Source: Alphaproteobacteria bacterium
GTDB taxonomy: Bacteria > Pseudomonadota > Alphaproteobacteria > Rickettsiales > UBA1997
DNA length: 38,910 nt
Assembly (NCBI GenBank): GCA_014190355.1
Contig: BJGH01000012.1
Location: 1-38,910 of the forward strand
Direction: 5' to 3'
The notes under the pieces: generated by a model
Told to the model about the DNA's origin: nothing
Databases searched by the model: none
The model's input: only the letters and a program-made list of their open reading frames with translations
Made by a program: the position numbers and the translations under genes
Part shown: positions 18,395-25,616 of the stretch, in pieces
Position numbering within the stretch: position 1 is the first letter of the stretch
How the letters are laid out: each line of letters starts with the position of its first letter

Positions 18395-18948
18395 TGGGAA
18401 CTAAATTTATAAAATACATTATAAATAAGTTATCTTTGAAACATCAAATGGTTTGTTTATTTGTTATTTTTAATTATTTTATTTTAACTAACAATATTTG
18501 GGCAAGTGGACAAAAATCTTATCATCAATTGCAGGCAGAAATATTAGTAAATTTTATAAAATATGTTGAATGGAATGATCGAAATATATCTAAGAGAAGA
18601 ATATGTATAATTGAAGATGATCCAATTTTCACATATTTGGTTAATATTATTAAAAATGAAAAAAATTTAGAGTATATAGTTAAATATGAAAATGATTATC
18701 TCGATGAATGTCATATTGTATATGTTGGAGACAATTATGAAGGTTATTTAAATCGTTTATTATCTAGACTAAAACATAAGCCAATTTTATCAATTAGCGG
18801 TCAAAAAAATTTTGTTGAATTTGGTGGAATTGTACAATTTTTATTGAGAAATAATCGAGTTGAATTTATCATAAATGATAGACAAATGAAATTATCCACT
18901 TTAAAAATCCATAGTTCAATTTTAGAGCATTCTGATATACATAAATAA
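18394..18948 (+). CDS. YfiR family (DUF4154) periplasmic protein
   Basis: About 184 residues from the ATG at 18394, which overlaps the receptor stop as TGATG (a GTG at 18382 is also possible). A hydrophobic signal segment (MVCLFVIFNYFILTNNIWAS) precedes a DUF4154 domain: LQAEILVNFIKYVEWND, CIIEDDPIFTYL, CHIVYVGDN, ILSISGQKNFVEFGGIVQFL, and VEFIINDRQMKLSTLKIHSS. YfiR-type proteins are periplasmic regulators that control an inner-membrane signalling partner, such as YfiN in Pseudomonas. The local partner may have been the broken kinase at 13.7-15.3 kb. Translational coupling with the receptor supports a shared uptake or sensing role. Confidence 0.8.
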   Translation: MGTKFIKYIINKLSLKHQMVCLFVIFNYFILTNNIWASGQKSYHQLQAEILVNFIKYVEWNDRNISKRRICIIEDDPIFTYLVNIIKNEKNLEYIVKYENDYLDECHIVYVGDNYEGYLNRLLSRLKHKPILSISGQKNFVEFGGIVQFLLRNNRVEFIINDRQMKLSTLKIHSSILEHSDIHK

Positions 18949-18955
18949 AGGGAAA

Positions 18956-19372
18956 ATGACCGTAGCTAGCAATGTCCAAAATATTATGAAAAAAAAGGGT
19001 TGGACGATAGTTCAAACCTCACAAAAATCATCAGTTCCTCAAATTACCATCAAAAGTATCATTTATGGAAAGTCAATTAATCCAAAACTTGAAACTTTGG
19101 AAAAGCTTGCGAAAGCTTTTGATTGTAGTATTAACGAATTAACACAAAAACATATATCAATTAAAACTTCTAACAATAATGATGATTTTGATTTGAAACT
19201 ATTCAACATCGCTAGCGGAGAAGTTGAGAAATATTTAACAGACAAAAAAATTAATTTCGATAAAAATAAAACTATAAAATTAATTAATTCAGTATATTCA
19301 CTAATGCAAACCAAAAACAACAAAAAAATTGATGATGAAATGATAAACTGGATTATAAATACTATATTCTAA
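18956..19372 (+). CDS. XRE/Cro-type HTH regulator
   Basis: This 138-residue protein has an N-terminal HTH of the XRE type (residues about 5-63): VQNIMKKKGWTIVQTSQKSS, VPQITIKSIIYGKS, then ETLEKLAKAFDCSINELTQ, the usual helix 4-5 signature. The C-terminal 70 residues are helical and may dimerise. It begins seven bases after the YfiR stop with a GGGAAA site, so it is probably co-transcribed with the receptor and YfiR. Whether it regulates that operon is inference. Confidence 0.8.
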   Translation: MTVASNVQNIMKKKGWTIVQTSQKSSVPQITIKSIIYGKSINPKLETLEKLAKAFDCSINELTQKHISIKTSNNNDDFDLKLFNIASGEVEKYLTDKKINFDKNKTIKLINSVYSLMQTKNNKKIDDEMINWIINTIF

Positions 19373-19510
19373 GCAATTTCTGATTCAAAAAATTACAGTT
19401 AATAAAATCCTAAAAATAAGAAAAAATAAAAATAGAATAATTAAATATACTAATGGTATATTGCAATAACCATCAAATGCAAACCCAGTATATATTTTTT
19501 ATTATGTTTT

Positions 19511-19684
19511 ATGGTTAAAAATAAAGATCAAAGCGATAATGATTTTATACTGAAAATTGCTGAGGTAATTTATGAAATTAATGAAATCAAAAAGAACGAA
19601 GTTAAAATACTAAATATTGATTCTATAGATAAATCAATGTCTTGTAGCAAAGAAATTAGCGAGAAAAATAAAATTATTGATTAG
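19511..19684 (+). CDS. Short hypothetical protein (57 aa), possible RsfS-like fragment
   Basis: An ATG at 19511 opens a 57-codon frame containing FILKIAEVIYEINEIKKNEV followed by KILNIDSIDKSMSC. The pattern helix-(K)KxxxVxxLxI..xDKS faintly resembles the N-terminus of ribosomal silencing factor RsfS, but the conserved core that should follow is absent. It converges with and overlaps the 3' end of the reverse-strand HTH gene by 11 bases. It could be a gene fragment or chance. Confidence 0.3.
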   Translation: MVKNKDQSDNDFILKIAEVIYEINEIKKNEVKILNIDSIDKSMSCSKEISEKNKIID

Positions 19685-20138
19685 AATTTTTAAAGAAAAT
19701 TTCACTGTTTTTTAAAATAGATTTAGATGCTAATCCTTCAAACATTTTGTCTTGAGTTTTTTTTATAAAAATTTGTTGTGATTCGCCATTTTCAGGGTTT
19801 TGTCGATATTGTAAAATTATTGAAAACATTGTTGTGGCAATTCTCAAAATATCCTTTTTTTCTAATTCATTTCCAAAATCATTAGAAGCAATTTCAACAC
19901 ATTGCTCGAGAAGAAGGCGATGATTTTCATCAAAATTTTGGATAGGTTGACCAGAAATTATTTCCTCAACAGTTACCTCTAAAATTTCCGCAATTTTAGA
20001 TAAAACTTTGAAAGAAACAGAAAAATCACCTTTTTCGAATTTAGAAATATGACCTTTTGTGACCCCAACACTATTAGCCAAATCAACTTGGGAAACATTT
20101 TTTCTTTCTCTGATTTGTTTTAAAAAGTTTTTGGGCAT
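19674..20138 (-). CDS. XRE-family HTH regulator
   Basis: This 154-residue repressor-type protein has a textbook XRE HTH at residues 5-60: LKQIRERKNVSQVDLANSVG, VTKGHISKFEKGD, and VLSKIAEILEVTVEEII. The C-terminal helical part (about 70-154) has no recognised domain. It is transcribed away from the 482-bp repeat and the DUF2958 operon, an arrangement common for regulators of the neighbouring accessory operon. Its start is clear, with the upstream region (20139-20268) very AT-rich. Confidence 0.85.
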   Translation of the reverse strand: MPKNFLKQIRERKNVSQVDLANSVGVTKGHISKFEKGDFSVSFKVLSKIAEILEVTVEEIISGQPIQNFDENHRLLLEQCVEIASNDFGNELEKKDILRIATTMFSIILQYRQNPENGESQQIFIKKTQDKMFEGLASKSILKNSEIFFKNSNQ

Positions 20139-20268
20139 TTTTAAATAAAAAATTAAATAAAGTCCGATTAAATATATTAACGTTATACTGATTTAATATA
20201 ATATAATCCATTGATTTATTTTTAAAGTAAATATACAAAACTAGAAGATTGATTTCTTTGTTAGTTCT

Positions 20269-20750
20269 AAAAAGTGTGGTGTCTAATCAGAGCCAACTTA
20301 ATCTTATTTTTTATTTTAATCGAAAGTTGGCATAGCCAAATTGAGTTTTTCTTTTAAGAAAAACTAATCTTTTCTTATCTATTTTTTTTATTGCGTCAGC
20401 CATTTCTTTGAAGTCAAGGTAGTAAAATTTTGCAGCCGCACCACTTCTCTTCATTATAAGCAAATCTAAGTAACAAATTTTTAAAGTTTTTAAATTTTAA
20501 ATTATTGAAGAAAAATTTCTTACCAAGATTTGCTAATAATTCGAGAACCGAGCTTCAAATTTTCTCCACCTTGCCCTTAACAATTCGTTTCACTCATTGT
20601 TTACGGTGACTTCAAAAAATGTCCATTCGCTCGCTTCGTTTCACTTGCTCGCTCCTCCTGACGCTCGCCGCTTGGCAGAGGTTGAAATCAAAGCACTTTT
20701 CAAGTGCTTGTTTTCAACCTTATTAACAAAAAATTACAGGAGAGATTATG
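20269..20750 (+). repeat. 482-bp direct repeat, copy 1 (leader plus start codon of DUF2958 gene)
   Basis: This is identical to 22629-23110 except for T at 20688 versus G at 23048. It ends exactly at the ATG of the DUF2958 gene, supplying the ACAGGAGAG ribosome site and start codon. It has more G+C than its surroundings in its last 150 bases and contains a long hairpin (20680-20720; GGTTGAAA...TTTCAACC with an inner GCACTT/AAGTGC stem) just upstream of the ribosome site. It also contains a 47-codon reverse-strand frame (20311-20454). Confidence 0.95.
20311..20454 (-). CDS. 47-aa small ORF inside 482-bp repeat, copy 1
   Basis: An ATG at 20454 (minus strand) opens a 47-codon frame, Lys-rich and basic: begins MKRSGAAAKFYYLDFKEMAD and ends TQFGYANFRLK. 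An identical frame lies in copy 2. Composition looks protein-like (alternating hydrophobic and basic residues, no low complexity), but no ribosome site is evident and I do not recognise a family. It may be the 3' relic of a gene captured in the repeat, or a real small protein expressed divergently. Confidence 0.35.
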   Translation of the reverse strand: MKRSGAAAKFYYLDFKEMADAIKKIDKKRLVFLKRKTQFGYANFRLK

Positions 20751-21077
20751 TTACTTCTTACAAAAGAAATTTTAAAAAAATTACCGCCAATTTATACAAA
20801 TTGCGAAAAAGAAAATAATCAAATTAAAGTGATTGTTAAATTTTTCTTACCAGGCTCGAGTGCTTCTTGGTATGCCACCGAATATGATCCAGTTGAAAAA
20901 TTGTTTTTCGGGTTTGCCAATCTAGGTGATGATGAAATGGCAGAGTTGGGTTATTTTAGTTTAGAAGAATTAAAAAGCATAAGGCACCCATCAATTTCTA
21001 GTTTAAAAGTTGAGAGAGATAAATTTTGGAATTCAAATACTTCTCTCGATGATGTTATTAATTTTAGAAAAAGATAA
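20748..21077 (+). CDS. DUF2958 domain protein
   Basis: This 109-residue protein has the DUF2958 pattern: LLTKEILKKLPPIYTNCEKE, then VKFFLPGSSASWYATEYDP, FFGFANLGDDEMAELGYFSL, and EELKSI. DUF2958 proteins are small and common on plasmids and integrative elements near antirestriction and conjugation genes; the function is unknown. Its ribosome site and ATG come from the 482-bp repeat. The next gene begins 11 bases after its stop, so they are co-transcribed. Confidence 0.85.
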   Translation: MLLLTKEILKKLPPIYTNCEKENNQIKVIVKFFLPGSSASWYATEYDPVEKLFFGFANLGDDEMAELGYFSLEELKSIRHPSISSLKVERDKFWNSNTSLDDVINFRKR

Positions 21078-21088
21078 GGAGGTTTTTT

Positions 21089-21439
21089 ATGGGAAGATAT
21101 TATTGTGGAGATATTGAGGGAAAATTTTTATTTTCAATTCAATCTAGTGATTCCGCCGATAGGTTTGGTGTCATTGGGCAACCTCCATCAACTCTTATTT
21201 ATAGCTTTGGAACCGAAGATTTAGAAAATGTTGAAAATGAATTGAGAAAAATTATTAAAAAATTTGGTGCTAAATTTTTTAAAATAAGAAAATTCTATTT
21301 AAAAAATTTTAATTGTGAGCAATTAAATAAAGAAATTAAACATGAAGATTTGAGTGAATTTGCAGATTTAAAACTTGGTTTCCAGATTCGTAGATGCTTG
21401 ATATTAAACAATTATTGCGAATTTGAAGCGGAACTTTAA
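21089..21439 (+). CDS. Hypothetical accessory protein
   Basis: This 116-residue protein has a strong AGGAGG site in front of its ATG. It begins MGRYYCGDIEGKFLFSIQSS, followed by SADRFGVIG and a helical segment LENVENELRKIIKKFG. I recognise the opening as a type seen beside DUF2958 and antirestriction genes on mobile elements, but it has no assigned function. No signal peptide or membrane span is present. It is the second gene of the DUF2958 pair. Confidence 0.65.
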   Translation: MGRYYCGDIEGKFLFSIQSSDSADRFGVIGQPPSTLIYSFGTEDLENVENELRKIIKKFGAKFFKIRKFYLKNFNCEQLNKEIKHEDLSEFADLKLGFQIRRCLILNNYCEFEAEL

Positions 21440-21489
21440 ATAATGTAAATTAATTTAAAAAACACCACAAAAAAAACCGATATTTCATA

Positions 21490-21560
21490 TTATAACTTAA
21501 AATAATACTTGCAAAATAAAGTTATAATATGAAAATAACTCTTTATTATTAAAGTTATAA
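21490..21560. promoter_or_regulatory. Probable operator cluster of the mobile mystery A/B pair
   Basis: Three copies of the motif TTATAACTT occur just before the HTH gene: inverted at 21490-21498, and as AAAGTTATAA at 21518-21527 and 21551-21560. The last copy ends eight bases before the ATG. A TTGCAA/TATAAT-like promoter lies among them. Autoregulation by the HTH protein is inference. Confidence 0.6.
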
Positions 21561-21568
21561 ACTAATTT

Positions 21569-22030
21569 ATGAACAAAAGATTAAAACAAATACAACTACA
21601 AAATTTAGATAATCATTTTAAAAAAATGTGCTTTGAAACCAAGCCTAAGAGTGGCTGGATTAAAACTATAAGGCAAGCATTAGCAATGCCTTTAGGTTAT
21701 ATTGCTGATAAATTAAATATTTCCGAGCAAAGCGTTAATCAATTAGAAAATAACGAAGCTTTTGAGACAATTTCTTTAAAATCTTTAAGAAAATTAGCCG
21801 AGGCAATTGATTGTGAGTTGCATTATGCGATTATTCCTCGTGAGCGTTCATTGCAGAAAATTATTCAAAAAAGAGCAGAATTTAAGGCTAGATTAATAAT
21901 TAAGGAGGTTAATAAAACTATGGAACTTGAAGACCAAAAAATTGAAAATCCTGAAAATTCTGTGAAATTATTAACTAAAGATTTTACTGAAAATTTAAAT
22001 AAAAATTTATGGAGAAATGATGAAAATTAA
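21569..22030 (+). CDS. Mobile mystery protein A (HTH antitoxin-like)
   Basis: This 153-residue protein matches mobile mystery protein A. A helical N-terminus (NKRLKQIQLQNLDNHF) is followed by SGWIKTIRQALAMPLGYIAD, an XRE-type HTH (LNISEQSVNQLENNE), then SLKSLRKLAEAIDCELHYAI and IPRERSLQKII. It is always found with protein B, a Fic-domain protein, and is thought to act as antitoxin and repressor. The ATG overlaps nothing upstream and an operator-like cluster precedes it. The gene overlaps protein B by 14 bases, so the two are translationally coupled. Confidence 0.85.
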   Translation: MNKRLKQIQLQNLDNHFKKMCFETKPKSGWIKTIRQALAMPLGYIADKLNISEQSVNQLENNEAFETISLKSLRKLAEAIDCELHYAIIPRERSLQKIIQKRAEFKARLIIKEVNKTMELEDQKIENPENSVKLLTKDFTENLNKNLWRNDEN

Positions 22031-22625
22031 TTTTTCTCAATTTGGGCAAACATTGATTGATGAAGATGATAAATTAGGATTAATTCCTTTAATCAGCAAT
22101 CTAAGCGAATTGAACATCTGGGAGCATGAAAATATTATCGACGGCAGAAGATGGGCTTTAAATAAAAGAGTGCTTAATCATTATGAAATATTTGATATTG
22201 ATTTTTTGCTTTTACTTCATAAAAAAATGTTTGGTAAAGTCTGGAAATGGGCTGGGGAGTTGAGAAAAAGCGATAAAAATATTGGTTGTGATTATACGCA
22301 AATTAGAGTGGAATTAAAAAAATTATGCGATGATTCGCAATATTGGCTCAAAAATAATATTTATTCGATTCAACAAATCGCTTTGATTTTTCATCATAAA
22401 TTAGTTAAAATTCATTTATTCTCAAATGGCAATGGAAGGCACGCCAGACTGGTTTGCGATTGTATTATCAAAAAATATTCGGATTCCAAAAATAATATTA
22501 AAAAAATCAATTGGCGAGCTAATGAAATTGATTCAACCACAGAGTTAAGAAAAAAATATGTAGAAGCCCTCCGCCAAGCTGATAAAGGCGATTATAATGA
22601 ACTTTTTAAAATGTTTTTGAATTAA
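22017..22625 (+). CDS. Mobile mystery protein B (Fic domain, toxin-like)
   Basis: This 202-residue Fic-family protein is the partner of mobile mystery protein A. The Fic motif is at residues 133-144 (HLFSNGNGRHAR). The usual Pro after His is Leu, but His133, the GNGR phosphate-binding residues and the final Arg are kept, so AMP-transfer chemistry is plausible. Upstream are LHKKMFGKVWKWAGELR and the target-docking flap region. The N-terminus shows a GLIPLISNLSELNIWE segment typical of the mystery-B type. It is predicted to be an adenylylating toxin held by protein A. The stop lies three bases before repeat copy 2. Confidence 0.85.
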   Translation: MMKINFSQFGQTLIDEDDKLGLIPLISNLSELNIWEHENIIDGRRWALNKRVLNHYEIFDIDFLLLLHKKMFGKVWKWAGELRKSDKNIGCDYTQIRVELKKLCDDSQYWLKNNIYSIQQIALIFHHKLVKIHLFSNGNGRHARLVCDCIIKKYSDSKNNIKKINWRANEIDSTTELRKKYVEALRQADKGDYNELFKMFLN

Positions 22626-22628
22626 TTA

Positions 22629-23110
22629 AAAAAGTGTGGTGTCTAATCAGAGCCAACTTAATCTTATTTTTTATTTTAATCGAAAGTTGGCATAGCCAAA
22701 TTGAGTTTTTCTTTTAAGAAAAACTAATCTTTTCTTATCTATTTTTTTTATTGCGTCAGCCATTTCTTTGAAGTCAAGGTAGTAAAATTTTGCAGCCGCA
22801 CCACTTCTCTTCATTATAAGCAAATCTAAGTAACAAATTTTTAAAGTTTTTAAATTTTAAATTATTGAAGAAAAATTTCTTACCAAGATTTGCTAATAAT
22901 TCGAGAACCGAGCTTCAAATTTTCTCCACCTTGCCCTTAACAATTCGTTTCACTCATTGTTTACGGTGACTTCAAAAAATGTCCATTCGCTCGCTTCGTT
23001 TCACTTGCTCGCTCCTCCTGACGCTCGCCGCTTGGCAGAGGTTGAAAGCAAAGCACTTTTCAAGTGCTTGTTTTCAACCTTATTAACAAAAAATTACAGG
23101 AGAGATTATG
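22629..23110 (+). repeat. 482-bp direct repeat, copy 2 (leader plus start codon of ArdC-like gene)
   Basis: This is the second copy of 20269-20750, offset by 2360 bases, with one difference (G at 23048). It starts right after the Fic gene stop and ends at the ATG of the ArdC-like gene. In this copy the hairpin stem carries a G that can pair with U, whereas copy 1 has a U-U mismatch. Recombination between the copies would excise a 2360-bp circle containing the DUF2958 pair and the mystery A/B module. Confidence 0.95.
22671..22814 (-). CDS. 47-aa small ORF inside 482-bp repeat, copy 2
   Basis: This is identical to the frame at 20311-20454. See that entry for its features. Exact conservation here only reflects the repeat identity and is not independent evidence that it is translated. 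Confidence 0.3.
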   Translation of the reverse strand: MKRSGAAAKFYYLDFKEMADAIKKIDKKRLVFLKRKTQFGYANFRLK

Positions 23111-23893
23111 CAAAAAATCACGATTAATTTTAAAGATTATTTAGCAGAAATTTATGATAAACCCCAAAAAATTCATGAATCTTTTAAGATATTTCATAAC
23201 TACAGTTTGTTTAATTCAATTCTTGCAGAAATTCAATTAGGTAAAGCGGAGCCAATAAATACTTATCAGGGTTGGATAAAATTAGGCAGACAAGTTAAAA
23301 AAGGAAGCCGTGCCATTGAGCTATTTTTGCCCGTTAAATATAAAATTGAAAATGAAGAAAATGAAAAATTTGAACAGGATTTTTTTAAAACTGTTTTTAT
23401 CAAGAAAAAATATTGGTTTGGCTTGTCACAAACTGATGGCGAAGAATTTAAAATTAATAATTTGCCAAATTATAATATAAATCAAGCCTTAGAAAATCTT
23501 CAAATTAAACAAATAGAATTTGAAAATATTGATGGAAATTGCCAAGGTTATGCGATTCCAAATCAAAAGAAAATTGCAATCAATCCCTTATCTTATTCGC
23601 CGTTTGAAACTTTAATTCATGAAGCCGCCCATTGTTTATTACATGATAAAGAAAGTAAAATTGTAGATAATCAATTGCTTGATATTTCAACAAAAGAATT
23701 TGAGGCAGAAACCACAGCTTATTTAGTTTGTTGCTCGCTTGGAATGTTTGATAATCTTGAATATTCAAGGGGTTACATTTCTCAATGGATTAAAAGAAGT
23801 GATATTGAAGAAATAAACTTTAAAAGAGCTTTTGATTGTGCTAATAAAATTTTGCAAGCGGGTTTAATTAAAAATGATATTAAATCAAACTAA
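23108..23893 (+). CDS. ArdC-like antirestriction/zincin metallopeptidase
   Basis: This 261-residue protein is of the ArdC/DUF1738 kind. The N-terminal half (to about 105) resembles the ArdC ssDNA-binding domain: FHNYSLFNSILAEIQ, TYQGWIKLGRQVKKGSRAIE, FLPVKYKIE and KTVFIKKKYWFGLSQT. The C-terminal half is a zincin: ETLIHEAAHCLLHD (HExxH at 171-175), with a downstream Glu in EFEAETTAYLV as the third ligand. ArdC proteins are carried on conjugative plasmids and protect incoming DNA from restriction. The start codon is donated by repeat copy 2. A strong hairpin follows the gene. Confidence 0.8.
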   Translation: MQKITINFKDYLAEIYDKPQKIHESFKIFHNYSLFNSILAEIQLGKAEPINTYQGWIKLGRQVKKGSRAIELFLPVKYKIENEENEKFEQDFFKTVFIKKKYWFGLSQTDGEEFKINNLPNYNINQALENLQIKQIEFENIDGNCQGYAIPNQKKIAINPLSYSPFETLIHEAAHCLLHDKESKIVDNQLLDISTKEFEAETTAYLVCCSLGMFDNLEYSRGYISQWIKRSDIEEINFKRAFDCANKILQAGLIKNDIKSN

Positions 23894-23945
23894 AAGTTTA
23901 CTTTATGAATTTAAAATTTGATAAAAATATTTTAAAATAATCATC

Positions 23946-23982
23946 TCTTTACTGGTTTCTTTTTAAAAGAAGCCAGTAAAGA
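23946..23982. terminator. Strong hairpin, probable terminator after ArdC-like gene
   Basis: TCTTTACTGG and CCAGTAAAGA form a perfect 10-bp stem whose inner TTTCTTTT/AAAAGAAG arms extend it further. It lies 53 bases after the stop of the ArdC-like gene. It lacks a downstream T-run, so termination efficiency is uncertain. Confidence 0.6.
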
Positions 23983-24034
23983 AATTTCAATAAAATATAA
24001 TCTTTTTATAATTTAAAAATTTTTAATTCATGAG

Positions 24035-24063
24035 TATTTTTTACGGCGAAGCCGAAAAAAATA
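24035..24063. terminator. Bidirectional hairpin terminator
   Basis: TTTTTTACGGC-GAA-GCCGAAAAAAA forms a short GC stem flanked by T6 and A7, so it reads as an intrinsic terminator in both directions. It sits in the gene-poor stretch between the ArdC-like gene and the AbiE pair. Confidence 0.6.
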
Positions 24064-24136
24064 AGCACACCCAACGCACCTTACAGGCGCATAGAAGTAT
24101 TTTATGTAAGAGCTAGTATTTACATGGGCTTAAGGC

Positions 24137-24274
24137 TGTATTACTTATGTAATACATTAATTTTCATTTTAATTTAAAACACAATTTTTCGTATTACAAA
24201 TTTAATTAATTTTTTATAAAGCCTTAAAATAACCGATGTTAAACAATTATAATTTGTATTACATTGGTATTACA
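24137..24274. promoter_or_regulatory. Cluster of TGTATTACA-type sites without an adjacent gene
   Basis: TGTATTACttatGTAATACA at 24137-24156 is a perfect 8+8 dyad. Further half-sites GTATTACA occur at 24191-24198, 24256-24263 and 24267-24274. The rest of 23894-24730 shows the hairpins noted separately, a diverged fragment shared with 29.5 kb, and the AbiE promoter; I see no gene in it. The sites look like operators left over from a lost regulated gene. Confidence 0.5.
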
Positions 24275-24372
24275 ATTTTTAGGTTAAAAGAAAATTAGCA
24301 GTTTTAGATGAGAAATTGATTGAAGCTTTTCAATAAAATGTAGATTTAAAAATTGTTACTAATTTTGGTAAA
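24275..24372 (+). repeat. ~95-bp direct repeat, left copy
   Basis: Apart from one- to two-base indels near the start and an insertion near the end, this matches 29498-29602. The shared core runs from AAATTAGCAGTTTTAGATGA to TTTAAAAATTGTT, then CTAATTTT. In one frame it reads LAVLDEKLIEAFQ followed by a stop, so it may be a fragment of a duplicated, decayed gene. The two copies bracket the AbiE and helicase genes. Confidence 0.8.
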
Positions 24373-24629
24373 GCTTATACAAAATCTATCTTTAAAGTTT
24401 TAAAAAATATTAAAATTATAAATTCATATTTTGGGCTAAAAATTTCTAAAAGTTTAAGATTTGTAGGAATAAAGATTCATTTTTTAAAATTTTATATCAA
24501 AAATCAAATTTTTGCCTTGGGCACGAATGTCAAAAATATTTCTATATTAATTTTATTTAAAGATTGATTTAGTATTATTTTCTGAACCACTTAAGTTGAT
24601 TGCTTTATAGTAGCAATATTGTATAAATC

Positions 24630-24717
24630 GCAATTTTTCTACTATGACACCCATTGACTTTTGCATTTTTTATAATATTATAGTCGCATAATTAATATTT
24701 TAGCAATTTTTCTACTA
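24630..24717 (+). promoter_or_regulatory. AbiE promoter with 15-bp direct-repeat operators
   Basis: GCAATTTTTCTACTA occurs twice, at 24630-24644 and 24703-24717. Between them lies a promoter-like TTGACT (24654-24659), 16 bases, then TATTAT (24676-24681). The second copy ends 13 bases before the AbiEi ATG. AbiEi antitoxins are known to autoregulate by binding repeats in their own promoter, so these are good operator candidates. Confidence 0.6.
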
Positions 24718-24730
24718 GGAAAAAGTTTTT

Positions 24731-25552
24731 ATGGCAAAGTTTTCAGAATATTTAAAAGACTTAAGAAAATCAGGGCGGCTTTCTTTCACAGTGGATGAGG
24801 CTGCAAGCGATTTAAAGATCTCGAAATACAATGTTTTATCTTCGATATGTCGTATAAAAAAACGCGGAGAAATTATCAGCCCTGCAAAAGGTTTTTATGT
24901 GATAATTCCACCTGAACATCAATTGCAGGGTTGTTTGCCTGCGGTGCAGTTAGTTCCAATTTTAATGCAACATTTGCAAGTAAATTATTATGCGAGCTTG
25001 CTTAGCGCTGCAATGTATCACGGAGCAACTCATCAAAAACCAAATTCATTTCAAGTAATTTCTGATAAGCAAATCCGCAAAAGTTTAAAATTTGGGCAAG
25101 TAAACATTGATGTAATTTACAAAAAATCTCTAGCCAATCTTCCCCTAAAAGAAATTGCTGTTGATAGCGGATATTTAAAAATCTCCTCACCGGAACTAAC
25201 CGCTATGGATTTGCTACTTTACCCTGAAAGAAGCGGCGGGCTAAATCATATCGCAACTGTTCTATCGGAAGTTGTGCAATCAATTGATCTAAAAAAATTG
25301 ATCGAACTGGCAAAAATTTCCAACCAAAAATTCTGGCTACAAAAATTGGGCTATATCTTGGAAAAAATTGATGTTGAAAATTTTGATCAGAAGCAGGAAA
25401 TTATTAATGGTCTACAAGATTATTTATTTTCAGATAATAAACTTGTTGCTAAAAACTTTGTTACTTTGGCGCCGGAAATTCCAATTAATGGTTATCCAAG
25501 ATGTAAGAAGTGGATGATTATCGAAAACACTTCAATTGAGAGCGACTTATGA
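24731..25552 (+). CDS. AbiEi-family antitoxin (type IV toxin-antitoxin)
   Basis: This 273-residue AbiEi-like antitoxin has an N-terminal winged helix (residues about 10-60: RLSFTVDEAASDLKISKYNV, LSSICRIKKRGEIISPAKGF, YVIIPPEH). The C-terminal part has VNYYASLLSAAMYHGATHQ, PNSFQVISDK and TAMDLLLYPERSGGLNHIA, typical of the AbiEi C-terminal domain. AbiEi represses its own promoter and neutralises AbiEii. A clear promoter and paired 15-bp repeats lie upstream. The AbiEii gene follows after 64 bases that hold a small inverted repeat (ACAAAT...ATTTGT). Base composition here is less AT-extreme than in the tra region. Confidence 0.85.
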   Translation: MAKFSEYLKDLRKSGRLSFTVDEAASDLKISKYNVLSSICRIKKRGEIISPAKGFYVIIPPEHQLQGCLPAVQLVPILMQHLQVNYYASLLSAAMYHGATHQKPNSFQVISDKQIRKSLKFGQVNIDVIYKKSLANLPLKEIAVDSGYLKISSPELTAMDLLLYPERSGGLNHIATVLSEVVQSIDLKKLIELAKISNQKFWLQKLGYILEKIDVENFDQKQEIINGLQDYLFSDNKLVAKNFVTLAPEIPINGYPRCKKWMIIENTSIESDL

Positions 25553-25616
25553 CAAATGACGCAGGAGCGAAGCGACGAGTAATTTGTATAACTCAAAATA
25601 AAAATAAAAACTTGTT

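Noticed and set aside
20597-20818. 73-codon frame crossing the end of the first 482-bp repeat
   Set aside because: It overlaps the leader and the DUF2958 gene start in another frame and depends on the GC-rich repeat tail; no homologous frame extends from the second copy.
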